A stretch of 36,072 bases of DNA from Methanobacteriota archaeon (GCA_023440975.1 JAEZRD010000083.1:1-36072); one strand, 5' to 3'. Numbered from the stretch's first letter, positions 7,796 through 16,622 are shown. Notes: generated by a model from the letters alone, not told the origin. Translations and numbers: made by a program.

Positions 7796-8374
7796 ATGAT
7801 TTTAGGAATATGTGGAAGTCCCCGAGAAGAAACTACAAGTTATGTTTTAAATAAATCCTTAGATAATTTGAAAGAAAAAGGTTATGAAACTAAAAGTTTT
7901 GAAGTTGGCCAAAAGGAATTACACCCATGCCAACATTGTAATTATTGTTTAAAAAATAAAAAATGTATTATTAATGATGATATGCAGGAATTATATCCTT
8001 TAATGAAAGATGCTAATGGATTTATAATTGCTACTCCAATTCATTGTGGAGGAGTAAGTTCTCAAATTAAAATGATAATGGAGAGAACTAGAGCTTTAGA
8101 AGCTATAGATTTAGATATTTTAAAAGGAAAAGTTGGAATGAGCATAGCTGTGGGTGGAGATAGAGTAGGTGGTCAAGAATTAGCTATTCAAGAAATAAAC
8201 ACTTTTTATATAATTCATAGCATGATTCCTGTAGGGGGAGGTTCATTTGGTGCTAATTTAGGTGCTTGTTTTTGGTCAAAAGATAATATGGATGGGATAA
8301 AAAAGGATCAATATGGATTTAAAACCCTAAATAGAACTTTAAAACATTTTACAGATTTTTTAAATAAAAAATAG
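7796..8374 (+). CDS. Iron-sulfur flavoprotein (NADPH-dependent FMN reductase-like)
   Basis: 192-residue flavodoxin-fold protein of the iron-sulfur flavoprotein (Isf) family. GICGSPREETTSYVLNK (4-20) is the FMN phosphate loop. C45, C48, C51 and C57 form the compact CX2CX2CX5C motif typical of Isf, holding a 4Fe-4S cluster next to FMN. ATPIHCGGVSSQIKMIMERT is the second conserved flavin-side motif. The best studied member, from Methanosarcina, takes electrons from ferredoxin, and the family is linked to oxygen and peroxide reduction in methanogens; the substrate here is not shown. Length is normal for the family. It stands alone, divergent from the coiled-coil gene at 7119. Confidence 0.88.
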   Translation: MILGICGSPREETTSYVLNKSLDNLKEKGYETKSFEVGQKELHPCQHCNYCLKNKKCIINDDMQELYPLMKDANGFIIATPIHCGGVSSQIKMIMERTRALEAIDLDILKGKVGMSIAVGGDRVGGQELAIQEINTFYIIHSMIPVGGGSFGANLGACFWSKDNMDGIKKDQYGFKTLNRTLKHFTDFLNKK

Positions 8375-8554
8375 CTCACTAAAAGCTTATTTAAAAATAA
8401 AAATTTTTTAAAAATAATTAAATTTATTAATAAAAAAAAAGTTAAATTAACTAAGTTATATTTTATAATAATTTTTTTAACAATTTATCTTTTCTAACTA
8501 GTCAAAATTATCTTTTGGTTAGTTTAAAACTTAAATTATTTCTTAGGTGTGAAA

Positions 8555-10114
8555 ATGGCGTCAAAACTAGCTAGAGGCAGTGTAATAATATTCATCGGAA
8601 ATGTAATCTTCCGTATAGGAGGATATGTTTATCGATTTTTAATGGCTACTCTACTAGGACCTGCTGCTTATGGTATATTAGGAATTACATTACCATTCCA
8701 AGGAATTTTCCAAATTTTAGCTGCAGGAGGATTACCTCCAGCAATAGCTAAATACGTATCAGAATACAACGCATTAGATAAAGAAGATTTAGCTCATCAA
8801 ACAGTTTATACTGCACTAAAAATAATGGTATTTTTAGGAATATTAATGGGTATACTAATGGTATTTGTTGTAGCACCATGGTTAGCAGATTTACTTAATA
8901 AACCTGAAGCTTTACTAGCATTACAAGCTGTAGGTCTTATAACCCCATTTAGTGTAATTGTTGGAGCTTTTAGAGGAGCTTTCCAAGGAGTTTATAAGAT
9001 GGAATATATCTTATATACTCGAGCTATTGAACAATTATTTATGATTTTATGTGCAGTAGCTCTTGTAATGGTAGGATTATCCGCATTTGGTGCAGTATTA
9101 GGTAGCGCATTAGGATTTGCATTATCTGCATTATCTGCATATATAATTTTCAAGAAATATATGAGTAAATATATTCCAAAACCTGGACCAGATTTTGAAT
9201 TTAGTCATAAACAAGAATTACAATTAGCTTCAAGCCTCATCATATTTTCAGTACCAGTTACAATAGCAGCATTAGCAGAAATGGCCATTTACAGTGCATG
9301 TACAATTATCATGGGATACTTCTTATCCTCAACATTAATTGGTTATTATACAGCTGCAGATCCTATAGGTAGATTACCATTAATGATTTCAAGTTCTCTT
9401 GCAACAACAATATTGCCTGCTGTATCAGAAGCATTTAGCTTAAATAATAAAGATTTATTAGAAAAATATGTTACTAATGCATATAAATACGGAATGGTAC
9501 TTGTAGTACCAATGTGTGTTGGAATTGCAATGTATTCTAAAGAAATAATGGGTCTTGTATATTTCACTAATTCCGCATATATGGCAGGAGCTGGAGCTTT
9601 AGCAATATTAGTAATTGGAATGACATTCTACTCTGTATTCACAATTTCTTCAAGTATAGTTCAAGGTATTGGAAATCCTAGAGTTCCAATGTATGTGTTA
9701 ATATTTGGAACATTAGTAACAGTAGGATTAGGATTCTATTTAATTCCACAACTAGGAATAATCGGAGGTTCATGGGCTATCACCATTGCATCTATTGCTA
9801 TGATGATACCAATGTTAATTATAACTTTTCATATTACAAAAACAAAAGCCCCACTAGGATTTTTTGCTAAAATAGTAATTGCATCAATAATTATGGGTAT
9901 ACCAATATACTTTATACAATATTTCTTAGGATATACAGTTATAGGATTAATAATAGGTCTAATTATATGCCCTATAATTTACACTGTATTATTGATTGTG
10001 TTAAAGACTTTAGAACCTGAAGATATTGTTGCTGCAAGAAAATTCGGAAATAAATTTGGTCCTTTAACAAAATATGTACAAAAATTCTTCGATATAGTAG
10101 AAAGATTTGTTTAA
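8555..10114 (+). CDS. Polysaccharide flippase (MOP/Wzx superfamily)
   Basis: 519 residues, almost entirely hydrophobic, with about 14 predicted membrane helices, a common number for Wzx/RfbX-type exporters. The N-terminal signature ASKLARGSVIIFIGNVIFRIGGYVYRF and the following LLGPAAYGILGI are typical of the polysaccharide biosynthesis family that flips lipid-linked glycans across the membrane. Arg and Lys residues flank the first helix. I start at ATG 8555, five bases after AGGTG; the GTG at 8549 overlaps that site. In a pseudomurein-walled methanogen it may move wall or surface glycan precursors, but no glycosyltransferase is adjacent; a GT-B/polymerase pair lies 3 kb away on the other strand. 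It is monocistronic as far as I can see. Confidence 0.88.
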   Translation: MASKLARGSVIIFIGNVIFRIGGYVYRFLMATLLGPAAYGILGITLPFQGIFQILAAGGLPPAIAKYVSEYNALDKEDLAHQTVYTALKIMVFLGILMGILMVFVVAPWLADLLNKPEALLALQAVGLITPFSVIVGAFRGAFQGVYKMEYILYTRAIEQLFMILCAVALVMVGLSAFGAVLGSALGFALSALSAYIIFKKYMSKYIPKPGPDFEFSHKQELQLASSLIIFSVPVTIAALAEMAIYSACTIIMGYFLSSTLIGYYTAADPIGRLPLMISSSLATTILPAVSEAFSLNNKDLLEKYVTNAYKYGMVLVVPMCVGIAMYSKEIMGLVYFTNSAYMAGAGALAILVIGMTFYSVFTISSSIVQGIGNPRVPMYVLIFGTLVTVGLGFYLIPQLGIIGGSWAITIASIAMMIPMLIITFHITKTKAPLGFFAKIVIASIIMGIPIYFIQYFLGYTVIGLIIGLIICPIIYTVLLIVLKTLEPEDIVAARKFGNKFGPLTKYVQKFFDIVERFV

Positions 10115-10290
10115 ATACATACAATCCATACTTTTTTTTAAAATTTATTAAAACTTCAGATGAAATAATAAATAGAAATACTTTTTAATTAAATGGGAAT
10201 AAATATAGAGAATGAAAGATATTAAAAAATTTAATTTTGGAGATTAATTTTTTAAAAAAAATTTTTGATAGTATTTAGGAAGGACGAAAA

Positions 10291-10986
10291 ATGACTAAAG
10301 TAAAAGCTGGAGTAGAATATAAAATTAATATAGATGATAACTCCTTTTTATTAGACAGTAAGAAATTTAATTTATTAAAATATATTAATGATACTGGTTC
10401 TATTACTGAAGCAGCAAAATTAGCTAAAATTTCATATAGAACTGCATTAAATTATATTGATAAAATTGAATCTAATTTGGATATTGCACTAGTTAATACT
10501 AAAAAAGGTGGAAGTGGAGGTGGAGGTAGTACTTCACTTACTCCTGAAGGACAAATGATTTTAAAAGAGTGTAAAAAAATCAATGCTATTATGGAACTTC
10601 ATAGAGAAGTTAACGAAATTGAAGCTACTGTTTTAAACATTGATAGATCTAAAGGTGTTATGAAAATTGAAATGAACCCAGAAGTTAGATTAACTATCCC
10701 AATTAATGAAAATTATGAAGTAGGGGATAAAATTTTAGCTTTAATAAGTTATGATAATATTTTCATTATGCTAAAACCTCAAGAATCCAGTATAAGAAAT
10801 GTGTTCAAAGGAACAATTACCGAAATGAAACTTGAAGATGAAATGATTAGAGTTCAAATAAATATTGGTGGAATGGGAATATTTTCTGACATTACTGTTT
10901 CTGCCACAAAGGATCTTAATTTAACTTTAGGTATGGAAGTTTACATTGGATTTAAAGCCGTGTCTGTTGCTACATTAAAATTATAA
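10291..10986 (+). CDS. ModE-like transcriptional regulator with two TOBE/Mop domains
   Basis: 231 residues. The N-terminal LysR/ModE-type winged helix (about 15-95) includes YINDTGSITEAAKLAKISYRTALNYIDKIE and the characteristic glycine-rich KKGGSGGGGSTSLTPEGQ wing. Two tandem Mop/TOBE domains follow (about 105-165 and 168-231), which in ModE bind molybdate or tungstate. Molybdate or tungstate is needed by formylmethanofuran dehydrogenase and formate dehydrogenase in methanogens. No transporter lies next to it in the window, so its targets are elsewhere or it acts globally. The start follows AGGAAGGACGAAAA. Downstream, 42 bases on, is a small ferredoxin gene on the same strand, possibly co-transcribed. 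Confidence 0.88.
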   Translation: MTKVKAGVEYKINIDDNSFLLDSKKFNLLKYINDTGSITEAAKLAKISYRTALNYIDKIESNLDIALVNTKKGGSGGGGSTSLTPEGQMILKECKKINAIMELHREVNEIEATVLNIDRSKGVMKIEMNPEVRLTIPINENYEVGDKILALISYDNIFIMLKPQESSIRNVFKGTITEMKLEDEMIRVQINIGGMGIFSDITVSATKDLNLTLGMEVYIGFKAVSVATLKL

Positions 10987-11028
10987 ATATAAATCTTTGA
11001 AGGATTATTAATTTTATGAGGGATTTTT

Positions 11029-11229
11029 ATTTTTAAGATAGAGATAATTGAAGAAAAATGCACTGGATGTGGAAATTGTGCAGAAATTTGTCCAAAATCT
11101 GGTAAAATTTGGAAGATTGATGAAGTTGCACATGTATCACATCTTGAATATTGTCATGTATGCACACTATGTGCAATGAAATGCCCTGAAGATGCAATTA
11201 AAATTATGAGAAATGCTCCAAATGAGTAA
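11029..11229 (+). CDS. Small 2x[4Fe-4S] ferredoxin, apparent ATT start
   Basis: 66 residues and easily missed because no ATG, GTG or TTG opens the frame. The frame contains KCTGCGNCAEICPKSG and YCHVCTLCAMKCPEDA, two complete CxxCxxCxxxCP motifs, so two 4Fe-4S clusters are expected. An in-frame TGA at 11017 blocks extension upstream. The best start is ATT at 11029, giving MFKIEIIEE, six bases after a GAGGG (11018-11022). An ATG at 11016 in another frame gives only six codons before TAA. It lies between the ModE-like regulator and hisB. The electron partner is unknown. A real frame is certain from the cysteine pattern; the exact start is less sure. Confidence 0.85.
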   Translation: MFKIEIIEEKCTGCGNCAEICPKSGKIWKIDEVAHVSHLEYCHVCTLCAMKCPEDAIKIMRNAPNE

Positions 11230-11320
11230 ATAAATATTAGATAAATTAATATAATTGAAGTTAAATCTACTTGAATAACAATGTAGAAAATAATTAAAAA
11301 TAAAAAATTTGAGGGATTCT

Positions 11321-11899
11321 ATGAAAAGAACTGCAAAAGTATCAAGAAAAACATCAGAAACAGATATAAATATAGAAATTAACTTAGACGGTGAAGGAAA
11401 CTACAATATTGATACAGGCGTAAATTTCTTCAATCACATGTTAGAATCCTTTTCCAAACATAGCTACATAGATTTAAATATTAAAGCCATCGGAGATACA
11501 GAAATAGATGATCATCATACTGTAGAAGATGTTGGAATATTATTAGGAGAAGCATTTAATAAAGCCATAGGAGATAAAAGAGGAATAAGACGAATGGCCG
11601 ATGCAACAATCCCAATGGATGACTCTTTAGCTACAGTAGCAATCGACATAAGTGGAAGAAGTTACTGTAATATGAACTTAAAATTCAATAATGATAAAAT
11701 AGGAGACTTAACTGCAGACATTATAGTACACTTCTTTGAATCATTTGCAAACAGTGGAAAAATTAACATTTATGGAACTATAGAAGGATCAAATGACCAC
11801 CATAAAGCTGAAGCACTATTTAAAGCATTCGCTAAATCATTACATTATGCTTGTGTTATAGAAAACGATAAGATTCCAAGTACAAAAGGAGTCTTATAA
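11321..11899 (+). CDS. hisB: Imidazoleglycerol-phosphate dehydratase
   Basis: 192 residues. It converts imidazole glycerol phosphate to imidazole acetol phosphate, step six of histidine synthesis, as a manganese-dependent 24-mer. Metal-binding histidine motifs are complete: NHMLESFSKHS, DDHHTVEDVGI and NDHHKAEALFKAF; RRMADATIPMDDSLA is also conserved. It is the monofunctional form, without the phosphatase domain of the E. coli enzyme. I start at ATG 11321 because GAGGG lies five bases before it; an in-frame TTG at 11309 would absorb this site. No other his gene is nearby, so histidine genes are scattered here, as is common in methanogens. Confidence 0.97.
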   Translation: MKRTAKVSRKTSETDINIEINLDGEGNYNIDTGVNFFNHMLESFSKHSYIDLNIKAIGDTEIDDHHTVEDVGILLGEAFNKAIGDKRGIRRMADATIPMDDSLATVAIDISGRSYCNMNLKFNNDKIGDLTADIIVHFFESFANSGKINIYGTIEGSNDHHKAEALFKAFAKSLHYACVIENDKIPSTKGVL

Positions 11900-12002
11900 A
11901 CTATTTTTAAAAAAACATAATCTAAATTAAATTTTACAAAAATAAGAATAACTTTTAACTTAATCAATAAAAGTCTAATTTTAAAAAAAAAAATAAAAAA
12001 AG

Positions 12003-12022
12003 AAGTAGCTAAAAAGCTACTT
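12003..12022 (-). terminator. Terminator after mtd
   Basis: AAGTAGCT (12003-12010), loop AAAA, AGCTACTT (12015-12022): an 8-base perfect stem. On the minus strand it is followed by long T runs (down to about 11983). It ends the mtd transcript 13 bases beyond the stop. Confidence 0.7.
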
Positions 12023-12034
12023 ATGATAAATTAT

Positions 12035-12865
12035 TTATTGTGGTTTTTCAGTTAATACAGTTTTAGTACCAGTAGATCCATCTTTCATATGTGGAGTTCT
12101 TAAAACAGTATCGTTAGCTTTTTCAATATCTCTTGCTTCTGCAGCTAAATTAGCAGCACATGAAGCAGTTTCGTGAGCAGCTGCTACAAGGTATATGAAT
12201 TTTTCAAAGTCTTGTACCATGAAACAACCTTTAAGATCTAAGTTTGCAACACTTTCTGCCATAGAGTAAGCTGCAATTGCTTTAGCTTTAGCATAAGGGT
12301 TTGCAAATCCAGCAGCTTCAGCTGCTTTTTCAGCAGTAATTACTAATTGAGGTAATTCAATTTCATTACCTGCTTCTGCTTGAGCTATCATTCCGTCAAG
12401 TGTATTTTGTACTAATCTGTAAGCACCTGTACAAGCTAATACTTTAATAATATCAGCGTTGAATGAAGCCATTTCAGTTGGGTCTAACCATTCTCTTCTA
12501 GCACCAATCATAGGGTCTGCTTTAACGATTATGTATCCAATACCTTGTTCAGCCATTTCATCTTTAGCTTTTGCTCCAGGAGCATCACCAATAATCATTG
12601 CTGGTACATCTAATTGAGATAATAATTCTCTTGCTTTTGCAGGTCCAGGTGCGGTTGGGTTAGGACTTATAAATATACAAAAGTCTGGATCAAATTGTTC
12701 TATTTTTGGAACAACTTCTTCAGTTTGTTCTGGATTCATTTTTGCTCCAGAACTTACAAGTCGTACGTCTATATTTGGTCTGTCTGCTCTTTCATCTAAT
12801 AAAAGTTCGAGAACAGGGGAAGTACCAATATTTCCACTTTTAATAATTCCAATTTTAACTACCAT
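12035..12865 (-). CDS. mtd: F420-dependent methylenetetrahydromethanopterin dehydrogenase
   Basis: 276 residues, the usual length. It catalyses reversible oxidation of methylene-H4MPT to methenyl-H4MPT with coenzyme F420, a central step of CO2 reduction to methane. The start KIGIIKSGNIGTSPVLELLLDERADR, the middle FCIFISPNPTAPGPAKARELL and the conserved GTKTVLTEKPQ end are those of Mtd. The start ATG follows TGTGATAAT, a GTGAT-type ribosome site. A TATA-like ATTTATATAATAT at about 12931-12943 is well placed for its promoter. Its codon use (few rare codons) suggests high expression. Downstream lies a hairpin terminator. Confidence 0.98.
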   Translation of the reverse strand: MVVKIGIIKSGNIGTSPVLELLLDERADRPNIDVRLVSSGAKMNPEQTEEVVPKIEQFDPDFCIFISPNPTAPGPAKARELLSQLDVPAMIIGDAPGAKAKDEMAEQGIGYIIVKADPMIGARREWLDPTEMASFNADIIKVLACTGAYRLVQNTLDGMIAQAEAGNEIELPQLVITAEKAAEAAGFANPYAKAKAIAAYSMAESVANLDLKGCFMVQDFEKFIYLVAAAHETASCAANLAAEARDIEKANDTVLRTPHMKDGSTGTKTVLTEKPQ

Positions 12866-12930
12866 ATTATCACAAATATAAATATTAACTTTTAACTATT
12901 TAAGTACTTTTGTTAAAAAAAATACCGATA

Positions 12931-12943
12931 AATTTATATAATA
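12931..12943 (-). promoter_or_regulatory. Candidate TATA box of mtd
   Basis: The only clean TATA-like element upstream of mtd, ATTTATATAATAT. With initiation about 25 bases downstream it gives a leader of about 40 bases. Assigned by position and composition alone in an AT-rich context. Confidence 0.35.
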
Positions 12944-13013
12944 TAAAAAAAATTTTATAAAAAACATTAATAAATCTTTAAAAAAAAATGAAAAATAAGA
13001 TAACAGCTTAAAT

Positions 13014-14153
13014 TTATCTAAACACTTTTCGTTTGTTCCAAATTTTTTTAGTAGAACTTAAACCACTTTTTTCTAATGAAAAATCAAAATTATTAATTAT
13101 AGAAACCAAATTATCAATTGCAACTTGACTATTTTTTAAAAAATCCCCCTTATTAGGAGAAGATAAATCAGTTATAACATTACTAATCTCTGAAATAGGT
13201 ACAATAGGAATATTCAACTCTTTAGCCAAATCCACACTACCATGAACCTTATGAAAACCTTCAATTTTAATACTTGGAACTTCAAAAACACCAGCTTCAA
13301 TAGTCATCCCCATACCAGCAGCATAAATCAAAGTATCAGCACCATTAATATAAGAAAATAAATCAACATAATTATCTAAAACATTAACATTAGGAGAATT
13401 AACTAAACTCTCAACAAGATTCTTATCAAATCTATAAGGAGCTATCAAAGCATTTAAATTCAAACCTTCAATAACATTAATTAATTTAGGTAAATCTTTA
13501 CTTCTTAAATCTCCACCTAAAACAACTAATATATAATTATCAATGAAATTATTTTCAATTAAAATATTTTCTTTAGATTTCATAGAATCATTATCAATTG
13601 AATCATTAACATATTTAGCCATAGGATAACCACCAATATTAAAAACATTTTTAATATTGTAAGTTTCCTTTAAATAAGATACATATTTTTTAGAAGGAAC
13701 AGTAACTAAATTTGCATGAGAAATAAACTCTATAGGATTATAAATATCTTGTTCAATATGAAGAACAGGAATATGTAAAAAATTTGCTGCTAAAATAGAC
13801 TTTCTAACATCCCCAGCATTACCACAAGTGATTAAAAGATCTATATTTTTACCTTTCATTGCTTTATATGCTTTAATAACATCCTTAAATATTAAATAAA
13901 ATAATTTATAATTAGAATTTTTATTTTTATTAGAACCCCTACCTTCACCAATAAAATAACATTCATCAGATATATTATTTAAAAATTGTTTTGAACTTTC
14001 ACCATGATATAAACCAATAATTTTAGTTTTTTTCCAATTCAATTTATTTTGAGATTCTAATAGTCTCAATTTTTTAATGACTGGAATTAATGTTTTAGCT
14101 GGTGCAATTTCAGCAGCTATTGCAATTGTTAATGAATCTTTTTTATTAGACAT
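13014..14153 (-). CDS. GT-B fold glycosyltransferase / UDP-GlcNAc 2-epimerase-like protein
   Basis: 379 residues. The two-lobed pattern is that of the MurG / UDP-GlcNAc 2-epimerase superfamily: an N-terminal Rossmann lobe (AAEIAPAKTLIPVIKKL; DLLITCGNAGDVRKS; HIEQDIYNP near 150) and a C-terminal lobe (YILVVLGGDLRSK; DTLIYAAGMGMTIEAGVFEVPSI), where the last motif stands where the nucleotide-sugar site lies in relatives. There is no signal peptide or membrane helix, so it acts in the cytoplasm. It starts two bases after the stop of the polymerase-like gene at 14156, and no ribosome site is visible, so it is probably translated by coupling. The pair suggests assembly of a surface glycan. The exact donor and reaction cannot be told from the sequence. 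Confidence 0.7.
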   Translation of the reverse strand: MSNKKDSLTIAIAAEIAPAKTLIPVIKKLRLLESQNKLNWKKTKIIGLYHGESSKQFLNNISDECYFIGEGRGSNKNKNSNYKLFYLIFKDVIKAYKAMKGKNIDLLITCGNAGDVRKSILAANFLHIPVLHIEQDIYNPIEFISHANLVTVPSKKYVSYLKETYNIKNVFNIGGYPMAKYVNDSIDNDSMKSKENILIENNFIDNYILVVLGGDLRSKDLPKLINVIEGLNLNALIAPYRFDKNLVESLVNSPNVNVLDNYVDLFSYINGADTLIYAAGMGMTIEAGVFEVPSIKIEGFHKVHGSVDLAKELNIPIVPISEISNVITDLSSPNKGDFLKNSQVAIDNLVSIINNFDFSLEKSGLSSTKKIWNKRKVFR

Positions 14154-14155
14154 TA

Positions 14156-15319
14156 TTATGCACCATCTGAAGGTTTAATTTTATAAAAGAAATAAATTAT
14201 TAATAAAATACCAATTAAATAAAAAATCCAAACAACTAAATCAGTAGGACCTGTTTCAGTCCAAATAAGTGTTTGAGCTAAAATAAGAGCATAAAAAGCT
14301 GTAAAAACTTCTTTTTTATATTTTTGAATTATATGTAATGTTTTTAAAATTAAACCAATTAAAAACATTTGTAATCCCATTCCTAAAATACCAAAATCTA
14401 AAGTTGCAGGTCCAAAAATAGTGGAAGTAATGGAATGATTTTCATTTAATACAGCTTGACCTACAAGAACTCTAGGATCAACTGAGTTAAAAAAACCAGT
14501 TAAAGTTGAATAAAATAAAGTACCATGAGTTAAAAATTGTCTACGTGTAATTTTATCAAAAACATTTAATGTAAATCCTGCTCTATAAGAAACTAATTCA
14601 ATAGGCCCTAATCTCCAATGTTGCCCAGATATTGACTTTACCGCTATATAACCAATAGCAATGAATAATATAAAGATAATTGAAATGAAAATTAATTGAT
14701 GTTTTGTTTCAAATTTTCTAGTATAATATAAAGTTATAAAAGTAGATAATAAAATTGCAATCGGTGTAGTTCTATACCCAGTTAAAACAAATAAAATTAA
14801 ACCAATGAATAACAATAAATAATGAGTTTTTCTATTATATTTAGCTAAAAGTAAGTTTATACCTGGAAGATATAAAATATATGAAATTAACCAAATTTTA
14901 GTAGCAGCTTGACTTTTAAGGGTGCTACTAAATAGGGGGATACCACCTAATAAAATCAAATTAATAATTTGTAAAATTATTCCCATTAATACTACTGATA
15001 AAATTATTATTTCATTTCTTGAATAATTACCAAATAATGGTAATGGATTTAAATTAGCTTTAGGATTGGATTTGAGTGAATTGATCTTATTTCTTATATT
15101 TTTGTAATATTTTACAACAATATTAGGAATGTAATTACCAATTATAAATAAAATTAATCCAAATAAAATAAAAAAGTACATTGGAATTTGTGGATGATGT
15201 AATTCAGTTGTTAAATACCATATTGGTAATGCAATTAATACGAATAAAAAAATTGCAAGAACTAATATTAATGGATTGAAAATATCAATGTTTTTTAAAT
15301 TTGATTTAATATTAGTCAT
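14156..15319 (-). CDS. Wzy-like oligosaccharide repeat-unit polymerase (membrane protein)
   Basis: 387 residues with 10 to 12 hydrophobic segments, starting at about residue 15. The TGYRTTPIAILLSTFITLYYTRK loop (about 180-200) and the late TSTIFGPATLDFGILGMGLQMFL motif resemble O-antigen/oligosaccharide repeat-unit polymerases, which join lipid-linked repeats on the outside of the membrane. I start at ATG 15319, just after GTGTGATATT; a TTG at 15331 is in frame but covers this site. The downstream GT-B gene begins two bases after the stop, so the two form an operon. Together with the flippase at 8555 it could form a surface polysaccharide system, although those genes are not contiguous. The assignment rests on topology and short motifs. 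Confidence 0.65.
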   Translation of the reverse strand: MTNIKSNLKNIDIFNPLILVLAIFLFVLIALPIWYLTTELHHPQIPMYFFILFGLILFIIGNYIPNIVVKYYKNIRNKINSLKSNPKANLNPLPLFGNYSRNEIIILSVVLMGIILQIINLILLGGIPLFSSTLKSQAATKIWLISYILYLPGINLLLAKYNRKTHYLLLFIGLILFVLTGYRTTPIAILLSTFITLYYTRKFETKHQLIFISIIFILFIAIGYIAVKSISGQHWRLGPIELVSYRAGFTLNVFDKITRRQFLTHGTLFYSTLTGFFNSVDPRVLVGQAVLNENHSITSTIFGPATLDFGILGMGLQMFLIGLILKTLHIIQKYKKEVFTAFYALILAQTLIWTETGPTDLVVWIFYLIGILLIIYFFYKIKPSDGA

Positions 15320-15935
15320 AATATCACACAATAAAAATTGAAAAAGTTGAAATTTTTTAAAATCTTTTTATATAATTAATATTTTTAATCAATTATAATA
15401 AATTTACTAATTTTTCTTTAAAAAATGAAAATAAATAAAAAAATTATTTTTCTATTAGATATTTTTTAAATAAATATTTTTTAATTAATTAAATTAAAAA
15501 TTTTATTAGATAAAATATTTTTATAAAATCAACCTACAAAAATAAAATTATAAAAAATTAATAATACTAAATTAAAATAATTTAATATTTTTTAATAAAT
15601 TTAATGATAATATCAGGAAAAACTTTAAAAAAAATGATAACTCAATGACAACACCATTTAATAAAATTGTAAATAAAAAGTTATTAGCATGTACACTCAA
15701 TGATGTTAACATTAAAGAAATTAAAACATGAAAAATTAAAAAATTTACAGTTGAAATGCACCTTTAAATCATAAGAGAAGAGAAAAGAGTCAACAATGAC
15801 ATTAACAAGTAGATACAAAATACAGTTGAAAAATATGTCTAAGAGTTACATAATTCCAAGTAAAAAAAATTACATTAACATGCATTATAAATGTTGAAAT
15901 ATAAAATTTCAACATTTTAAAAAAAAAAAAAAAAA
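15320..15935. other. Gene-free, repeat-bearing stretch (left part of possible origin-like region)
   Basis: About 600 bases without a credible gene, extremely AT-rich. The right half carries short repeats: TTACAGTTGAAAT at 15745-15757, ATACAGTTGAAAA at 15820-15832, and a facing pair AAATGTTGAAAT (15889-15900) / ATTTCAACATTT (15906-15917). It also has ACTCAATGA twice-like units (about 15641 and 15694) and a GAGTTACA (15843-15850). The CAGTTGAAA units resemble, from memory, the mini-ORB boxes bound by Cdc6/Orc1 in Methanothermobacter. No cdc6 gene is in the window. Confidence 0.35.
15889..15935 (-). terminator. Terminator/hairpin after the coiled-coil gene at 15936
   Basis: Directly after the minus-strand stop comes a run of about 15 T (15935-15919 on the minus strand), then a perfect 12-base stem (15889-15900 with 15906-15917) and a 5-base loop. 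The T run alone would terminate an archaeal transcript. The stem could instead be a pair of facing GTTGAAAT protein-binding boxes. Confidence 0.55.
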
Positions 15936-16622
15936 TTAATCATCTTTTTGAGTTTCTAAAATATAAGTATCTTTAGAACCCACAGATAAATCTTTTTCAG
16001 AAGGTTCTCGATTTAATAATCTATCAATAAAATTTCGAGCTTTATATCTTTCAATTAATAATCTATATCCAGTAAGAACATTATTTTTTTCCATACTTTC
16101 TTTTAAACAATCATTTAATTTAGAGTTTAAAGATTGAATTTCATTATTTTTAGAGATTAATAATTCATTATTTCTTTCTCGCTCTAATCTAATTTCCTCA
16201 TTAACCGTTTTAACAAGTTCATCCGATTTTTCTCGCTCTAATCTAATTTCCTCATTAGATTTAGAAATTGATTTATCTTTTTCATCAATGATATCATAAC
16301 ATTTCTGCAAAGATTTTTGATTTTCATCCATTAAATTTTTAATCTCATTATTCTTTTTAGCTATTTCATCATTACGTATATCAATTTCATTACTAATATT
16401 AGATTGAATACTATTATTTTTATCTCTTAAATCAGAAATTAAATTATCTTTATCATCTAATGTTTTTTTATATTCATAGATCTTATTATTAAAATCTTCA
16501 TATTCATTTAGAGTGAGAAGTACAATTTTTTCGCCACCCTCAAAATTATCTTTCTTAGAAAGATCAATTCTGTAAGTGAAACTATTACCTCTTTTATATT
16601 GTTTTACTTCTTTTTCTAACAT
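15936..16622 (-). CDS. Long coiled-coil protein of unknown function
   Basis: 228 residues. Residues 1-50 form a small basic/beta-like head (VKQYKRGNSFTYRIDLSK, then EKIVLLTLNEYEDFNNKI). Residues about 50-195 are a nearly continuous charged heptad coiled coil. The coil contains an internal duplication: NEEIRLERE recurs 18 residues later, backed by a 27-base perfect DNA repeat. The tail (about 195-228) has YRLLIERYKARNFIDRLL. I start at ATG 16622, seven to nine bases after AAGGA; an upstream TTG at 16649 is less likely. The head shows the same order of features as the protein at 7119. It sits alone between two gene-free, repeat-rich stretches. No function can be assigned. Confidence 0.7.
   Translation of the reverse strand: MLEKEVKQYKRGNSFTYRIDLSKKDNFEGGEKIVLLTLNEYEDFNNKIYEYKKTLDDKDNLISDLRDKNNSIQSNISNEIDIRNDEIAKKNNEIKNLMDENQKSLQKCYDIIDEKDKSISKSNEEIRLEREKSDELVKTVNEEIRLERERNNELLISKNNEIQSLNSKLNDCLKESMEKNNVLTGYRLLIERYKARNFIDRLLNREPSEKDLSVGSKDTYILETQKDD
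16177..16257. repeat. 27-base direct repeat within the coiled-coil gene
   Basis: Two perfect 27-base copies at 16177-16203 and 16231-16257, spaced 54 bases (18 codons) apart. They encode the repeated NEEIRLERE block. The absence of any third-position change points to a recent in-frame duplication. Confidence 0.85.

Noticed and set aside
8494..8522. CTAAC...GTTAG inverted repeat before the flippase gene
   Set aside because: Arms of five bases only; too weak in this composition to call an operator.
11016..11036. ATG with GAGGG-like start before the ferredoxin
   Set aside because: Only six codons before TAA and in a different frame from the cysteine motifs.
15889..15917. Perfect 12-base hairpin as a CRISPR-like or IS end
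   Set aside because: Single copy, no spacers, no transposase nearby; it is next to a T run after a stop codon, so terminator or paired boxes is simpler.
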